A DNA stretch of 64,000 nucleotides from Methylobacterium nonmethylotrophicum (GCF_004745635.1 NZ_SRLB01000005.1:186001-250000); one strand, 5' to 3'; shown: positions 1 to 8,568, counted from the first letter of the stretch. Numbers and translations: made by a program. The notes: generated from the sequence alone by a model not told the origin.

Positions 1-186
1 CGGCTTTCCGGGCCGGACCTTCGGGCTGGATTGAAGCCCTGCGCGGCCGGCCCGAGCGCGGGCCGGTCGCCCCCCGGGAGACGTCGAGTCCCATGCCCTC
101 CCCCGGCAGGGACCTTGCCGATAGTTTTTAGTTGTTCTAATTAGCAACTGCGAGCGCCGGACGGTGGTCCGGCGGACGGGAGAGAC
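1..186. other. Left-edge intergenic stretch, no gene assigned
   Basis: No coding region can be supported here. A short open frame reaching the left edge ends at a TGA at 32-34 and could be the tail of a gene outside the window, but ten codons are not enough to say. It is followed by a GC-rich hairpin (about 44-67, ccggcccg and cgggccgg arms) without a T run. The last 60 bases are relatively AT-rich, with a small agttg/caact inverted repeat, and probably hold the promoter of the small gene that follows. Confidence 0.35.
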
Positions 187-189
187 GTG

Positions 190-399
190 ATGGCGACCAA
201 TTCGGGCGCGGCCTGCAGCAGCTGCCGCTACTTCGACGACCGCGCGCTCAACGGCGCCGCCGCCCAGGGCGACGAGGGCCTGTGCCGCTTCAACCCACCG
301 GTGAGCCAGCCCGAGCCGCAGGGCCACGGCCTGTGGCCGGTCGTCGCCGGCCAGGACTGGTGCGGCCACTTCACCGCCGCGCAGCATCCGGCGGAGTGA
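190..399 (+). CDS. Small four-cysteine protein, zinc- or cluster-binding candidate
   Basis: A 69-residue protein with a spaced cysteine pattern: CSSCRYF near the N-terminus, then GLCRFNPP, and finally DWCGHF near the C-terminus. Cx2C plus two single cysteines would suit a structural zinc or iron-sulfur site (inference). I recall small proteins with the same CxxCxYF / CR.NPP / WP.V / WCG.F layout in other alphaproteobacteria and phages, without a known function. ATG at 190 is chosen; a GTG directly before it (187) is possible. The purine-rich gggagaga just upstream serves as ribosome binding site. No partner gene is evident. A strong terminator follows at 444-475, so it is probably monocistronic. 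Confidence 0.7.
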   Translation: MATNSGAACSSCRYFDDRALNGAAAQGDEGLCRFNPPVSQPEPQGHGLWPVVAGQDWCGHFTAAQHPAE

Positions 400-443
400 A
401 CCGCCCGCGCCCCGCCCGGGGCCGACGTGTCTCGACGGTTTCG

Positions 444-475
444 TCCCCCTCTTCCGCCAGGAGAGGGGGATTTTT
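444..475 (+). terminator. Rho-independent terminator of the small Cys protein gene
   Basis: Nine-base arms tccccctct (444-452) and agaggggga (462-470) enclose a 9-nt loop and are followed directly by five T (471-475). This is the textbook intrinsic terminator shape on the plus strand. Confidence 0.8.
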
Positions 476-639
476 CGTCGTCGGCCGTACCGCGAATGTT
501 GCGTCCGGCCCGCCGGACGCAATACGGGGCGGCCCCGGACCGGCGAAATCACCCGCGCGACGCAAAATCCCGGACATGCACCGTGCCTATACCGCCCGCC
601 ACAAGGGAGCCCGGGGACACGGGCGGCGAGGAGGCAGTC

Positions 640-930
640 ATGGTTGTGGCGCGGGTGATCCTGATGAGCGCGATGCTGACGGTCGGCATCATCGAGGTGG
701 CGAAGACCCCGGCCCAGCGCGCCGTCGAGGCGACGCCCGCGGCACTGCCGGTGACGGCGCCCACCGCCGGCTCCGCCTGCACCGGCGCGACCTGGCCCTA
801 CCTGCCGGAATCCTGCCTGCGGCCCGGGACCGCGCCGCGGGACGGCGAGCCGCGCCGGCCGGTGCGGGTGATCGAGGAGCAGCGCCCGGCCGCGCCGGTC
901 CGGGTTCCGGGCCGGGTCTCGGTCGGCTGA
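640..930 (+). CDS. Small exported or membrane-anchored hypothetical protein
   Basis: A 96-residue protein starting MVVARVILMSAMLTVGIIEV, a hydrophobic N-terminal segment that looks like a signal peptide or anchor. The rest is Ala/Pro/Arg-rich with one recognisable stretch, TWPYLPESCL, containing two nearby cysteines (SACTG and ESCL) that could form a disulfide in the periplasm. I recall short secreted proteins with a WPY...C motif in Methylobacterium and Bradyrhizobium, but no function. ATG at 640 is preceded by ggcgaggaggc, a good ribosome binding site. An upstream extension of the frame has no such signal. Confidence 0.6.
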   Translation: MVVARVILMSAMLTVGIIEVAKTPAQRAVEATPAALPVTAPTAGSACTGATWPYLPESCLRPGTAPRDGEPRRPVRVIEEQRPAAPVRVPGRVSVG

Positions 931-957
931 CGCCGCGGCCGATGCGACGAGACCGTC

Positions 958-1314
958 ATGCCGCATTTCAGCGCCGATCTCCTGGACGCGTTCCTGGACG
1001 GCGATCCCGAGGAGCGGGAGGCGCTGCGCGCACTCCTGGCCTCGCCGTCCCCGGCCTCGGGCACCGTGCGCCCGGCCCCGTCCCGCGACGCCTCGATCCG
1101 GGACCCGGCGCGCCCGACCGTGACGGGGATCCTCCCGGCGGCGACGAGCCCGACCCGGACGCGCACGCCGCGCGACGGCAAGGCGGGGCGCCGCCCGGCC
1201 CCGCGATCCGGCCAGCCCTCCGCCGGCGAGCGCAGCCGCGGCGCCCCGCGTCCCGCCGGCGGCCGATGCCGGGACGGCGCCGGAGGCCCGGCTGTGGCGG
1301 TCCCTGAGAAATAA
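958..1314 (+). CDS. Hypothetical protein, doubtful
   Basis: A 118-residue open frame. The first 30 residues (MPHFSADLLDAFLDGDPEER) look like ordinary protein with an acidic amphipathic helix. The remaining three quarters are Arg/Pro/Ala/Gly-rich and resemble random translation of high-GC DNA. It ends at 1314, touching the earliest possible start of the sensor kinase. It may be a real short gene, an N-terminal fragment of a decayed gene, or no gene at all. Confidence 0.3.
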   Translation: MPHFSADLLDAFLDGDPEEREALRALLASPSPASGTVRPAPSRDASIRDPARPTVTGILPAATSPTRTRTPRDGKAGRRPAPRSGQPSAGERSRGAPRPAGGRCRDGAGGPAVAVPEK

Positions 1315-1349
1315 TGCATAGTCCTCACCCGCGGCGGAACGGGGCCACG

Positions 1350-3728
1350 ATGCGGGTCGGCCACAAGATCATCCTGGTCGGCGGTCTGCCGATCGCCATC
1401 GCGGCGCTGATCGCGCTCGCGGGATGGCTCCTGCTCGCCCAGGCCGAGCGGGCCCGCGCCGGCGCGGTGCTGGCGGGCGCGATCTACCGCACCCTCACCC
1501 TGTCGACGACGGTGCGCGACGAGTTCCTGGCGGCCCGGCCCGCCGAGCGCACCGACCACGCCGAGCGCTTCGCCCGCCTGACGGCGGAATCCGCCGCCTC
1601 CCTCGACGAGTTGCGCCGCTTCGCCCGCACCCCGGACCAGGCCGCCCGCATCGAGGCGGCCCGCGCCGCCCTGAAGGATTCGATCGACCAGATGCAGGCC
1701 CTGGTGCGGATCACCCGGGACAATGACGGGCTGATCGCCGAGATGGCCGCCCGGGCCGATGCCCTGGTGCGGCTGGCCGATCAGGCCCGGGACCGGCAGC
1801 GGGCCGCCAACACCGACCTCGTCGTCTCCCTCACGGACAAGGCCGGCACCCTGCGGCAGGTCCGCGACGTGGTCGGGGCGGTCAACGAGCTGCGCGCCCT
1901 GGTGGCGCAGACCGAGATCGCGGCCCTGCGCGGGGCCGGCCACGCCTCCGCGACGCTGCAGAGCGCGATGGTCCAGGTGCGCAACGCAGCCCGCGACCTC
2001 GCGGCGGCGCTCAAGGGGGACCGGCGCGAGCGGGAGGCCGAGGAGCTGCTGATCCTGACCGCCGCCTACGAGGCCTGGCGCGGGGCCGAGGAGCCGCGCC
2101 TCGTCACCAGCGAGGGCGCCGCCTCCTCCCTCCCCTCGCCGGTCAACGTCCTCGACGAGTGGTGCGAGCGGGTGCTGAAGATCGACGGCTCGGCCCAGCG
2201 GGCGCTGCACGACGAGGTCACCCAGCTCCTCTCCTACGCGGTGCAGTCCAACGAGACCGAGCAGGCGACCCAGAACATCGCGCTCGAGACGCTCAAGCTC
2301 GGACAGCGCACCGCCGAGGCCCTGCGCCGACGCGACGTCCCGGCGGCGGCCGCGATGCTGGAGGACGGCCGCACCCTGTCCGAGACCGCCGCCGCCCTGC
2401 CGATCTCGCCGCTGATCCAGGGCGAGATGATCGAGGCGATCGACGGCTGGCGCGAGCGCCTCGGCACCACCGTCGAGGGCCTGCGCCGGCAGAACGAGGG
2501 CATCGCGGCGATGGACGGCCTCGCCGCGGTCATCGGCGAGACCGCCCGCAGCCTCAACGAGATCTTCATCGACGACGCCGACCGCTTCGGCACCTTCCTG
2601 CTCCGCCTGCTGCTCGTCGGGGCCGGCGCCGGCCTGGTGCTCGGCTCAGGCGTGGCCCTCGCGGTGGCGCGCTCGATCACCGGGCCCCTGCGCCAGCTCC
2701 AGCGCAGCATGCTGGCGCTCGCCGCCGATCCGGGCCGACGGGATGTCGGGGCCGAGGTCGGGCGCCGGCGCGACGAGCTCGGCGACATGGCCCGGGCCAC
2801 CGCGATGTTCGTGGAGGAGATCGGCCGGCGCGAGCGCGCCCTGCGGCGGGCCAAGGAGGAGGCCGACCGCACCCTCGCGGCCCTGCGCCAGACCCAGTCG
2901 GACCTGATCCAGGCCGAGAAGCTCGCCTCGCTCGGCCAGCTCGTCGCCGGGGTGGCGCACGAGATCAACACGCCGCTCGGCATCGCGCTCACCACCGCGA
3001 CCCTGGTGCGGGACGAGGCGCGCGACTTCGGCGAGGTGGCGAAGACCGGCCAGCTCTCGCGCTCGCGCCTGGCCCACTTCGTCGACCGGATGCAGGAGGG
3101 CTCGCACCTGCTCACCGCCAACCTCGCCCGGGCGGCGGACCTCGTCCACAGCTTCAAGCAGGTCGCGGTCGACCGGGTCAGCGACGAGCACCGCCGCTTC
3201 CCGCTGCGCGAGTGGCTGGGCGAGCTGCTGCGCAGCCTCGGGCCGCTCCTGCGCCGGGGCGGGCACCGCCTCGACCTCGAGGCGGAGGAGGAATTCGAGG
3301 TCGACACCCATCCGGGGGCGCTGGCCCAGGTCATCACCAACCTGGTCAAGAACGCGGTGGTGCATGCCTTCCCGGAGGGGTCTTCCGGGCACATCACGGT
3401 CGCGGTCGCGCGCGGCGCGACGCAAGAGGGCGTGCACGAGGGGGCCTTCGTGCGCCTCGAGGTGCGCGACGACGGGCGCGGCATCGCGGCGGCGGACCGG
3501 GAACGGATCTTCGACCCGTTCTTCACCACCGCCCGCCACCGCGGCAGCTCGGGGCTGGGCATGCACATCGTCTACAACCTCGTCACCGGCCAGCTCCAGG
3601 GGCGGATCACGGTGGAGAGCCGCGAAGGCCGGGGGACGGCGGTCCGGGTCGAGTTCCCGGCCAGGCTCGCCCCGGCGGCGCCCCCCGCCCGCGCGGCCGC
3701 GGCGCCGTTCGGCGTGGCCGCCCAATAG
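1350..3728 (+). CDS. Membrane sensor histidine kinase, orphan
   Basis: A 792-residue two-component sensor. It has a short cytoplasmic tail, TM1 (about residues 6-28), a long, largely helical periplasmic sensor region (about 30-405), TM2 (about 410-432), HAMP, a coiled coil, then HisKA with GVAHEINTPLG (His537) and a HATPase_c domain. Visible ATP-binding motifs are NLVKNAVVHAF (N box), DDGRGI (G1), FDPFFTT (F box) and GLGMHIV (G2). It is a complete HEINTPL-type kinase that autophosphorylates His and passes phosphate to an Asp on a response regulator. No response regulator lies next to it, so partner and signal are unknown. ATG 1350 (MRVGHKIILVGG) is preferred because the hydrophobic segment follows at once; an ATG at 1314 would add 12 charged residues. 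Confidence 0.88.
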   Translation: MRVGHKIILVGGLPIAIAALIALAGWLLLAQAERARAGAVLAGAIYRTLTLSTTVRDEFLAARPAERTDHAERFARLTAESAASLDELRRFARTPDQAARIEAARAALKDSIDQMQALVRITRDNDGLIAEMAARADALVRLADQARDRQRAANTDLVVSLTDKAGTLRQVRDVVGAVNELRALVAQTEIAALRGAGHASATLQSAMVQVRNAARDLAAALKGDRREREAEELLILTAAYEAWRGAEEPRLVTSEGAASSLPSPVNVLDEWCERVLKIDGSAQRALHDEVTQLLSYAVQSNETEQATQNIALETLKLGQRTAEALRRRDVPAAAAMLEDGRTLSETAAALPISPLIQGEMIEAIDGWRERLGTTVEGLRRQNEGIAAMDGLAAVIGETARSLNEIFIDDADRFGTFLLRLLLVGAGAGLVLGSGVALAVARSITGPLRQLQRSMLALAADPGRRDVGAEVGRRRDELGDMARATAMFVEEIGRRERALRRAKEEADRTLAALRQTQSDLIQAEKLASLGQLVAGVAHEINTPLGIALTTATLVRDEARDFGEVAKTGQLSRSRLAHFVDRMQEGSHLLTANLARAADLVHSFKQVAVDRVSDEHRRFPLREWLGELLRSLGPLLRRGGHRLDLEAEEEFEVDTHPGALAQVITNLVKNAVVHAFPEGSSGHITVAVARGATQEGVHEGAFVRLEVRDDGRGIAAADRERIFDPFFTTARHRGSSGLGMHIVYNLVTGQLQGRITVESREGRGTAVRVEFPARLAPAAPPARAAAAPFGVAAQ

Positions 3729-3880
3729 GCACAGGGACGCCGCGCCATCACCGCATCGTCATCGCCGCTTGGGGATTTCGTCCTTTCGGTATGTACTGGC
3801 CGCGAGCGTGACGGGGCTGCCGGGGCGACTGTGCCGCGGCAGGCCTGCACGGTCGGGGGTGAGGGAGGGACGGCCGCGCG

Positions 3881-5659
3881 ATGCCCGCGACAGAACCACG
3901 ATTCGGATCCGGGCGCCGGACAACAGGCCTGCGGCTCGCGAGCCTGCTCGGTGCGGCGGACCCGCGCAGGAGCGCGGCGGACCCGCGCAGGATCGGGGCC
4001 GCGCTGCTGGCGGCTCTCGGCGCCGCGATCCTCCTCGCCGCGCCGGCCGTCGGCAGGACCCTGGTGTTCTGCTCCGAGGGCAATCCCGAATCGCTCAACC
4101 CGCAGCTCGTCACCACCACGACCGGCATGGACGCGGCCTGGCCGGTCTTCGACACCCTGGTGGCCTTCGAGCCCGGCACCACCACGATCCGCCCGAGCCT
4201 CGCCGAATCCTGGACGATCTCGCCGGACGGACGCGACTACACCTTCACCCTGCGGGCGGGCGTCCCGTTCCACCGCAACGCCCGGTTCCGGCCGACCCGG
4301 CCGCTCGCCGCCGAGGACGTGGTCTTCTCGATCGGGCGGCAATGGCGGGCGGACCACCCCTATCACCGCGTCTCCGGCGGCCAGTACGCGTATTTCCGCG
4401 ATCTCGGCCTGCCGGATCTGATCGAGGCGGTGGAGGCGCTGGATCCCCGCCGGGTCCGGATCCGCCTGCGCGAGGCCGACGCCACCTTCCTGCCCAACAT
4501 CGCGATGGCGCTGGGGGCGATCCAGTCGGCGGAGTACGCCGCGATCCTGACGGCGGCCGGCGAGCCGGAACGCCTCGATCGGGAGCCGATCGGCACCGGG
4601 CCGTTCAGCTTCGTCGCCTTCCAGCCCGACGTCGCCCTGCGCTACCGCGCCTTCCCGGATTACTGGGGCGGGCGCCAGCCGGTCGACGGCCTGGTCTTCT
4701 CGATCACCCCCAACGCGGCGGTCAGGCTCGCCAAGCTCCGGGCGGGCGAGTGCCACCTGATGCCGTTCCCCAATCCGCAGGACCTCGACGCGATCCGGGC
4801 CGACCCCGCGCTGGCGCTGATGCGGGAGGAGGAGCTGAACATCGGCTACCTCGCCCTCAACGTCACGAAGCCGCCCTTCGACGACCTGCGGGTGCGCCGC
4901 GCCGTCGCGATGGCGATCGACAAGGCGGCGATCGTCTCGGGCATCTACGGGCCGGGCGGGACGGCGGCCCGCTCTCCCCTGCCGCCGAACCTGTGGGGGC
5001 ACGACCCGACGCTCCAGGACCCGCCCCTCGACCGGCCTGGGGCGCAGAGGCTGCTCGCCGAGGCGGGCTTCCCGTCCGGCTTCGAGGCCGAGCTGTGGTA
5101 CCCGCCGGTGAGCCGGGCCTACAATCCCAACGGCCGGCGCGTCGCCGACATGATCCAGGCGGACCTCGCCCGCATCGGCATCCGGCTGCGGCTGATGACC
5201 GACGAATGGGGCGCCTACCGGGCCAAGATGCTGGCCGGCGTGCCGGCGATGGCGCTGTTCGGTTGGACCGCCGACAACGGCGACCCGGACAATTTCCTCG
5301 GCGTCCTGCTGTCCTGCGTGCCGGCCCGGGCCGGCGGCAGCAACATCGCCCGCTGGTGCGACCCGGCCTTCGACGACCTGGTGACGCGGGCCCGGCGCCT
5401 GCCCGACCAGGCCGCCCGCGCGGAGCTCTACCGGCAGGCGCAAGGAATCTTCCGGCGCGAGCTGCCCTGGGTGCCGATCGCCCACTCGGCGGTGTTCGTG
5501 GCGGCGCGCCGCGAGGTGACGGGCTACCGCATGGATCCCCTCGGCCGGCACCTCTTTCGCGGCGTCGACCTGCGTGGGGGCGAGCCGCGCGGGGCCGAGC
5601 CGCGGGAAGGTCCGGAGGCCGGGGCCCGCGCTCAGGGCGGCGCCGGCCGGGTGCCGTAG
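3881..5659 (+). CDS. Dipeptide/oligopeptide-type ABC substrate-binding protein (SBP family 5), orphan
   Basis: A 592-residue periplasmic solute-binding protein of the DppA/OppA family (SBP_bac_5). Family features include RTLVFCSEGNPESLNPQL after the signal segment, the central FSFVAFQPDVALRYRAF block, DDLRVRRAVAMAIDK (the usual conserved surface) and WTADNGDPDNF. A hydrophobic segment LLAALGAAILLAAPAVG (about residues 46-62) is the signal peptide core, but about 45 residues precede it, which is long. These include a direct duplication of ADPRR (18-bp repeat near 3954-3990), so the true start could lie downstream. No permease or ATPase is adjacent, so it may feed a transporter elsewhere. Its 3' end overlaps selO by 28 bp, tail to tail. 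Confidence 0.85.
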   Translation: MPATEPRFGSGRRTTGLRLASLLGAADPRRSAADPRRIGAALLAALGAAILLAAPAVGRTLVFCSEGNPESLNPQLVTTTTGMDAAWPVFDTLVAFEPGTTTIRPSLAESWTISPDGRDYTFTLRAGVPFHRNARFRPTRPLAAEDVVFSIGRQWRADHPYHRVSGGQYAYFRDLGLPDLIEAVEALDPRRVRIRLREADATFLPNIAMALGAIQSAEYAAILTAAGEPERLDREPIGTGPFSFVAFQPDVALRYRAFPDYWGGRQPVDGLVFSITPNAAVRLAKLRAGECHLMPFPNPQDLDAIRADPALALMREEELNIGYLALNVTKPPFDDLRVRRAVAMAIDKAAIVSGIYGPGGTAARSPLPPNLWGHDPTLQDPPLDRPGAQRLLAEAGFPSGFEAELWYPPVSRAYNPNGRRVADMIQADLARIGIRLRLMTDEWGAYRAKMLAGVPAMALFGWTADNGDPDNFLGVLLSCVPARAGGSNIARWCDPAFDDLVTRARRLPDQAARAELYRQAQGIFRRELPWVPIAHSAVFVAARREVTGYRMDPLGRHLFRGVDLRGGEPRGAEPREGPEAGARAQGGAGRVP

Positions 5660-7065
5660 GCGTCCGCCATCTCGGCGATCGCCGCTAGCTTGCCGTGGTA
5701 GGCCGACCAGTCGTCCTGCGCGGCGATCGGCGCCCACAGGGCCTCGACCTCGTCGATCAGCATCGTGCAGGGCGCGGGCTTGGCGAAATACGGGTGGTCG
5801 AGGCGCGCCGCCGGGGCGGGCGCGAGGGCCTCGAGCGCCGCGCGCACCCGCGCGAAGCCCTCCCCGGCGTAATGGACGGCCGCCGGGCTGCGGGCGGCCC
5901 GCGCCTCGCTCGCCAGCCCGCCGTACCAGTCGAAGAAGACCTGCTCGAAGGGCGCGCGGCTCGTCTGCAGGAAGGCCCAGAACGCGCCGACGAGGGCGTG
6001 CATCGCGGCCTCGTCCTGCGGCACCGCGAGGCCGAGGCGGCGCAGGATTCCTCGCGCGAACGCCTCCTGCAGGGCCGGGCCGTAGACGTCCATCGCGGCG
6101 CCGAGCCGCGCCTCGTCGGAGAGCGGCAGCAGGCACTCGGCCAGCCGCGCGAGGTTCCACCCCAGGGCCTCCGGCTGGCGCCCGAAGGCGTAGAGGCCGT
6201 ACTCGTCGAAATAGGCGGCGGTGAAGGCCGGGTCGTTCACCGGGGCGAAGCGCCAGGGCCCGTAATCGAAGCTCTCGCCGGTCACGTTGATGTTGTCGGT
6301 GTTGAGCACCCCGTGGACGAAGCCCGCCGCCATCCACTGCGCGCCCATGCGGGCGACGCGCCGGCAGACATCCGCGAGGAAGGCCGCCGCCCGGTCGGCC
6401 GGGTCGTCGCGCCACGCCTCGGGCCGGTAGGTCCGCACGGTGTGGTCGAGGAGACGCAGCAGGTTGGCGGTATCGCCGTGGGCCCGGAAGCGCTGGAAGG
6501 TGCCGATGCGGACATGCGAGTGGCTGAGCCGGACCAGCACCGAGGAGCGGGTGGGCGACGGCTCGTCGCCGCGGATCAGCGCCTCGCCGGTCTCGATCAG
6601 GCTGAACGACTTCGAGGTCTCGACGCCGAGCGCCTCCAGCATCGTGGTGGCCAGCACCTCGCGCACCCCGCCCTTCAGCGTCAGGCGGCCGTCGGCGGTG
6701 CGCGACCAGGGCGTCTGGCCGCTGCCCTTGGTCCCGAGGTCGAGCAGGCGACCGTCGGCGAGATCGTGCAGCTGCGCGAACAGGAAGCCGCGGCCGTCGC
6801 CGAGATCCGGGTTGTAGCTGCGGAACTGGTGGCCGTGGTAGCGCAGGGCCAGCGGCTCCGGAAAGCTCCCGGGCAGCGGTTCGAAGCGGCCGAAATGCGC
6901 GATCCACGCCTCGTCGCTCAGGTCGCCGAGGCCGACCCGCTCGGCCCAGGCCTGGTTGCGGTGGCGCAGGATGCAGGCCGGGAAGCGCGCGGGTGCGACG
7001 ACGTCGTAGAAGTCGGGGCCGAGATCGGCGTGGCGGCGCGACGGACGGGGAATCTGGGCCGGCAT
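5632..7065 (-). CDS. selO: Protein adenylyltransferase SelO (YdiU family)
   Basis: 477 residues, almost exactly the length of E. coli YdiU/SelO (478). This pseudokinase-fold enzyme transfers AMP from ATP to Ser/Thr/Tyr of target proteins and is linked to oxidative stress responses (family knowledge). Visible motifs are LRYHGHQFRSYNPDLGDGRG, LGTKGSGQTPWSRTADGRLT (nucleotide-binding region), SHSHVRIGTFQRF and the active-site segment NTDNINVTGESFDYGPWRF. The start MPAQIPRP at 7065 gives the expected N-terminus. It is transcribed alone, convergent with the upstream binding-protein gene. Confidence 0.93.
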   Translation of the reverse strand: MPAQIPRPSRRHADLGPDFYDVVAPARFPACILRHRNQAWAERVGLGDLSDEAWIAHFGRFEPLPGSFPEPLALRYHGHQFRSYNPDLGDGRGFLFAQLHDLADGRLLDLGTKGSGQTPWSRTADGRLTLKGGVREVLATTMLEALGVETSKSFSLIETGEALIRGDEPSPTRSSVLVRLSHSHVRIGTFQRFRAHGDTANLLRLLDHTVRTYRPEAWRDDPADRAAAFLADVCRRVARMGAQWMAAGFVHGVLNTDNINVTGESFDYGPWRFAPVNDPAFTAAYFDEYGLYAFGRQPEALGWNLARLAECLLPLSDEARLGAAMDVYGPALQEAFARGILRRLGLAVPQDEAAMHALVGAFWAFLQTSRAPFEQVFFDWYGGLASEARAARSPAAVHYAGEGFARVRAALEALAPAPAARLDHPYFAKPAPCTMLIDEVEALWAPIAAQDDWSAYHGKLAAIAEMADAYGTRPAPP

Positions 7066-7467
7066 CGAGACCTCGGCGGTTGGATGGCGTGGATCGGGCG
7101 GGACTCGGGCGGGACCGGCGCCGCCGGGAGGGCCAACGCGTCACGGTGCCGGCCGGGTCCGGGGCTGCTCCGGGGAGGTCCGTCCGGGGAACCGGCCGTG
7201 CTCATACGCCACACTGATGCGCGAAGGACACGGGGAAAAGATACTGAATCGGGCTGTCAATCCGCGCTGTGACGTGAGAAAGTAACCTCGTCATCGCCAC
7301 ACGGGGCAGATCCGCCTTGCGGTACGGTCTGAGTTGCGTCAGGAGTGTGGCGGTCATCTTGGTCACCGCAACCGGGAATGGAACGATCCCGAGGCGTCGG
7401 CCGTCAGGCACGGAGCGCACCGGGGTACAAGGGTGGTCGGCGGTTTTTACGTTTTGGCGAGCTTCTA
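7066..7467. other. Divergent intergenic region of selO and the cold-shock gene
   Basis: About 400 bases with no supportable gene. It must hold the promoters of selO (minus) and of the cold-shock gene (plus). The half nearest the cold-shock gene is less GC-rich, and that gene lacks a clear ribosome binding site (gcttcta before ATG). A long structured 5' leader, as in other cold-shock mRNAs, is therefore possible but not demonstrated. Confidence 0.4.
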
Positions 7468-8238
7468 ATGGGACGTGGTCGTGATTTCAGGGAGCCGCGC
7501 CGTCGCGGCTTCGACGAGGGTGGTGGCGAGCCGCGGTGGCCTGACCAGGCACCGCAGGGCAGCAGCTACGGCGGTGGCTATGGTGGCGGTGGCGGCGGCT
7601 ACGGCGGCGGTGGTGGTGGTTACGGCGGCGGCGGCTTCGGCGGCGGCGGCGGTGGCTTCGACCGCGGCGGGCCGCGCAACGCTGCCCCCTCGGGGCCGGA
7701 GCGCGATGCGACGGTCAAGTGGTTCAACAAGGAGAAGGGATTCGGCTTCGTCGAACTCGGCGATGGCTCGGGCGACGCCTTCCTCCACATCCGCGCCGTC
7801 GAGGCGGCCGGCCATGCCGACCTGATGCCGGGCACCCGCCTGACGGTGCAGACCGCGCAGGGCCAGAAGGGCCCGCAGGTGACCAACATCACCAGCGTGG
7901 ACACCAGCACGGCCGAGGCTCCGGTCCGTCGCGATCCCCGTCCCCCGCGCAGCGGCGGCTTCGGCGGCGGTGGCTACGGCGACCGTGCGGGCGGCGGTGG
8001 CGGCGGTGGCCGCTTCGCATCCGGCCCGTCGACCGAGATGACCGGCACCGTGAAGTGGTACGATCCCGCCAAGGGCTTCGGCTTCGTCTCGGTGAAGGAT
8101 GGCGGCAAGGACGTCTTCATCCACCGCTCGGCGCTCGCTCGGGCCGGCCTCGAGTCCCTCGCCGAGGGCCAGTCCGTGACCATGGGCGTGGTCGAGGGCA
8201 TGAAGGGCCGCGAGGCGCAGAGCATCAGCGTGGACTGA
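7468..8238 (+). CDS. Glycine-rich double cold-shock-domain protein
   Basis: 256 residues. An arginine-rich start (MGRGRDFREPRRRGF) leads into a low-complexity YGGG/GGGF tract (about residues 34-70). Cold-shock domain 1 follows (about 82-148; TVKWFNKEKGFGFVE and AFLHI), then a second Gly-rich linker, then cold-shock domain 2 (about 192-256; TVKWYDPAKGFGFVSV and DVFIHRSAL). Both domains keep the RNP1-like KGFGFV and RNP2-like VFIH/AFLH aromatic motifs that stack on single-stranded RNA or DNA. Double-CSD proteins are common in alphaproteobacteria; the RGG/YGG-like tail on the N-terminal side is less usual and suggests an RNA chaperone prone to self-association (inference). A perfect terminator follows at 8280. 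Confidence 0.9.
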   Translation: MGRGRDFREPRRRGFDEGGGEPRWPDQAPQGSSYGGGYGGGGGGYGGGGGGYGGGGFGGGGGGFDRGGPRNAAPSGPERDATVKWFNKEKGFGFVELGDGSGDAFLHIRAVEAAGHADLMPGTRLTVQTAQGQKGPQVTNITSVDTSTAEAPVRRDPRPPRSGGFGGGGYGDRAGGGGGGGRFASGPSTEMTGTVKWYDPAKGFGFVSVKDGGKDVFIHRSALARAGLESLAEGQSVTMGVVEGMKGREAQSISVD

Positions 8239-8279
8239 TCCTCGGTGCAGCGGCGCACGGACGATCGACCTGTCTGGAC

Positions 8280-8309
8280 GGAGCGGTGGCCCATGGCCAC
8301 CGCTCCTTT
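8280..8309 (+). terminator. Intrinsic terminator of the cold-shock gene
   Basis: A perfect 12-base stem, ggagcggtggcc (8280-8291) and ggccaccgctcc (8295-8306), with the three-base loop cat and then ttt. It lies 41 bases after the stop codon. The loop together with the next base forms the ATG used for the next small gene, which is unusual. Confidence 0.75.
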
Positions 8310-8568
8310 CCGTATGTGGGCCACCCTGATCGGGCTCGCCCTGGCAGGCACTCTCGCCAGCCCGGCGGCGGCCGAGGACTTCACCGGCTTCTACGCCGGC
8401 GTCAATGCCGGCTATGGCTGGGGAAAGGACCGGACCGACGGCACGAGGCCCGGCGCTCCCCTCCCCGCTCAAGCGGCGACGCGGGACGGCGACGGCCTTC
8501 CGCCGAGCGCCGCCCGGGCCGCCGCCCGCAATCCGGCCCTCGCCGGCGGCGTGAACGGCACGCGCTGA
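8293..8568 (+). CDS. Short exported protein, remnant of an Omp25/31-like outer-membrane barrel
   Basis: 91 residues with a convincing signal peptide (WATLIGLALAGTLASPAAA, cleavage after AAA) followed by EDFTGFYAGVNAGYGWG. That is the first beta-strand signature of alphaproteobacterial Omp25/Omp31-type barrels. The rest of a barrel (about 200 residues) is missing. After GWGKDR the sequence becomes Ala/Arg/Pro-rich with no strand pattern and ends. It is either a truncated porin gene or a short secreted protein that kept only this strand. ATG 8293 has ggag 10 bases upstream but sits in the terminator loop of the previous gene; ATG 8314 is the alternative start. Confidence 0.5.
   Translation: MATAPFRMWATLIGLALAGTLASPAAAEDFTGFYAGVNAGYGWGKDRTDGTRPGAPLPAQAATRDGDGLPPSAARAAARNPALAGGVNGTR

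Noticed and set aside
3572..7144. Very long minus-strand open frame (about 1190 codons) across the binding-protein gene and selO
   Set aside because: Its predicted protein is Arg/Pro/Gly low complexity and lies out of frame with selO and antisense to the SBP gene, both of which have clear family motifs. High GC suppresses stop codons, creating such shadows.
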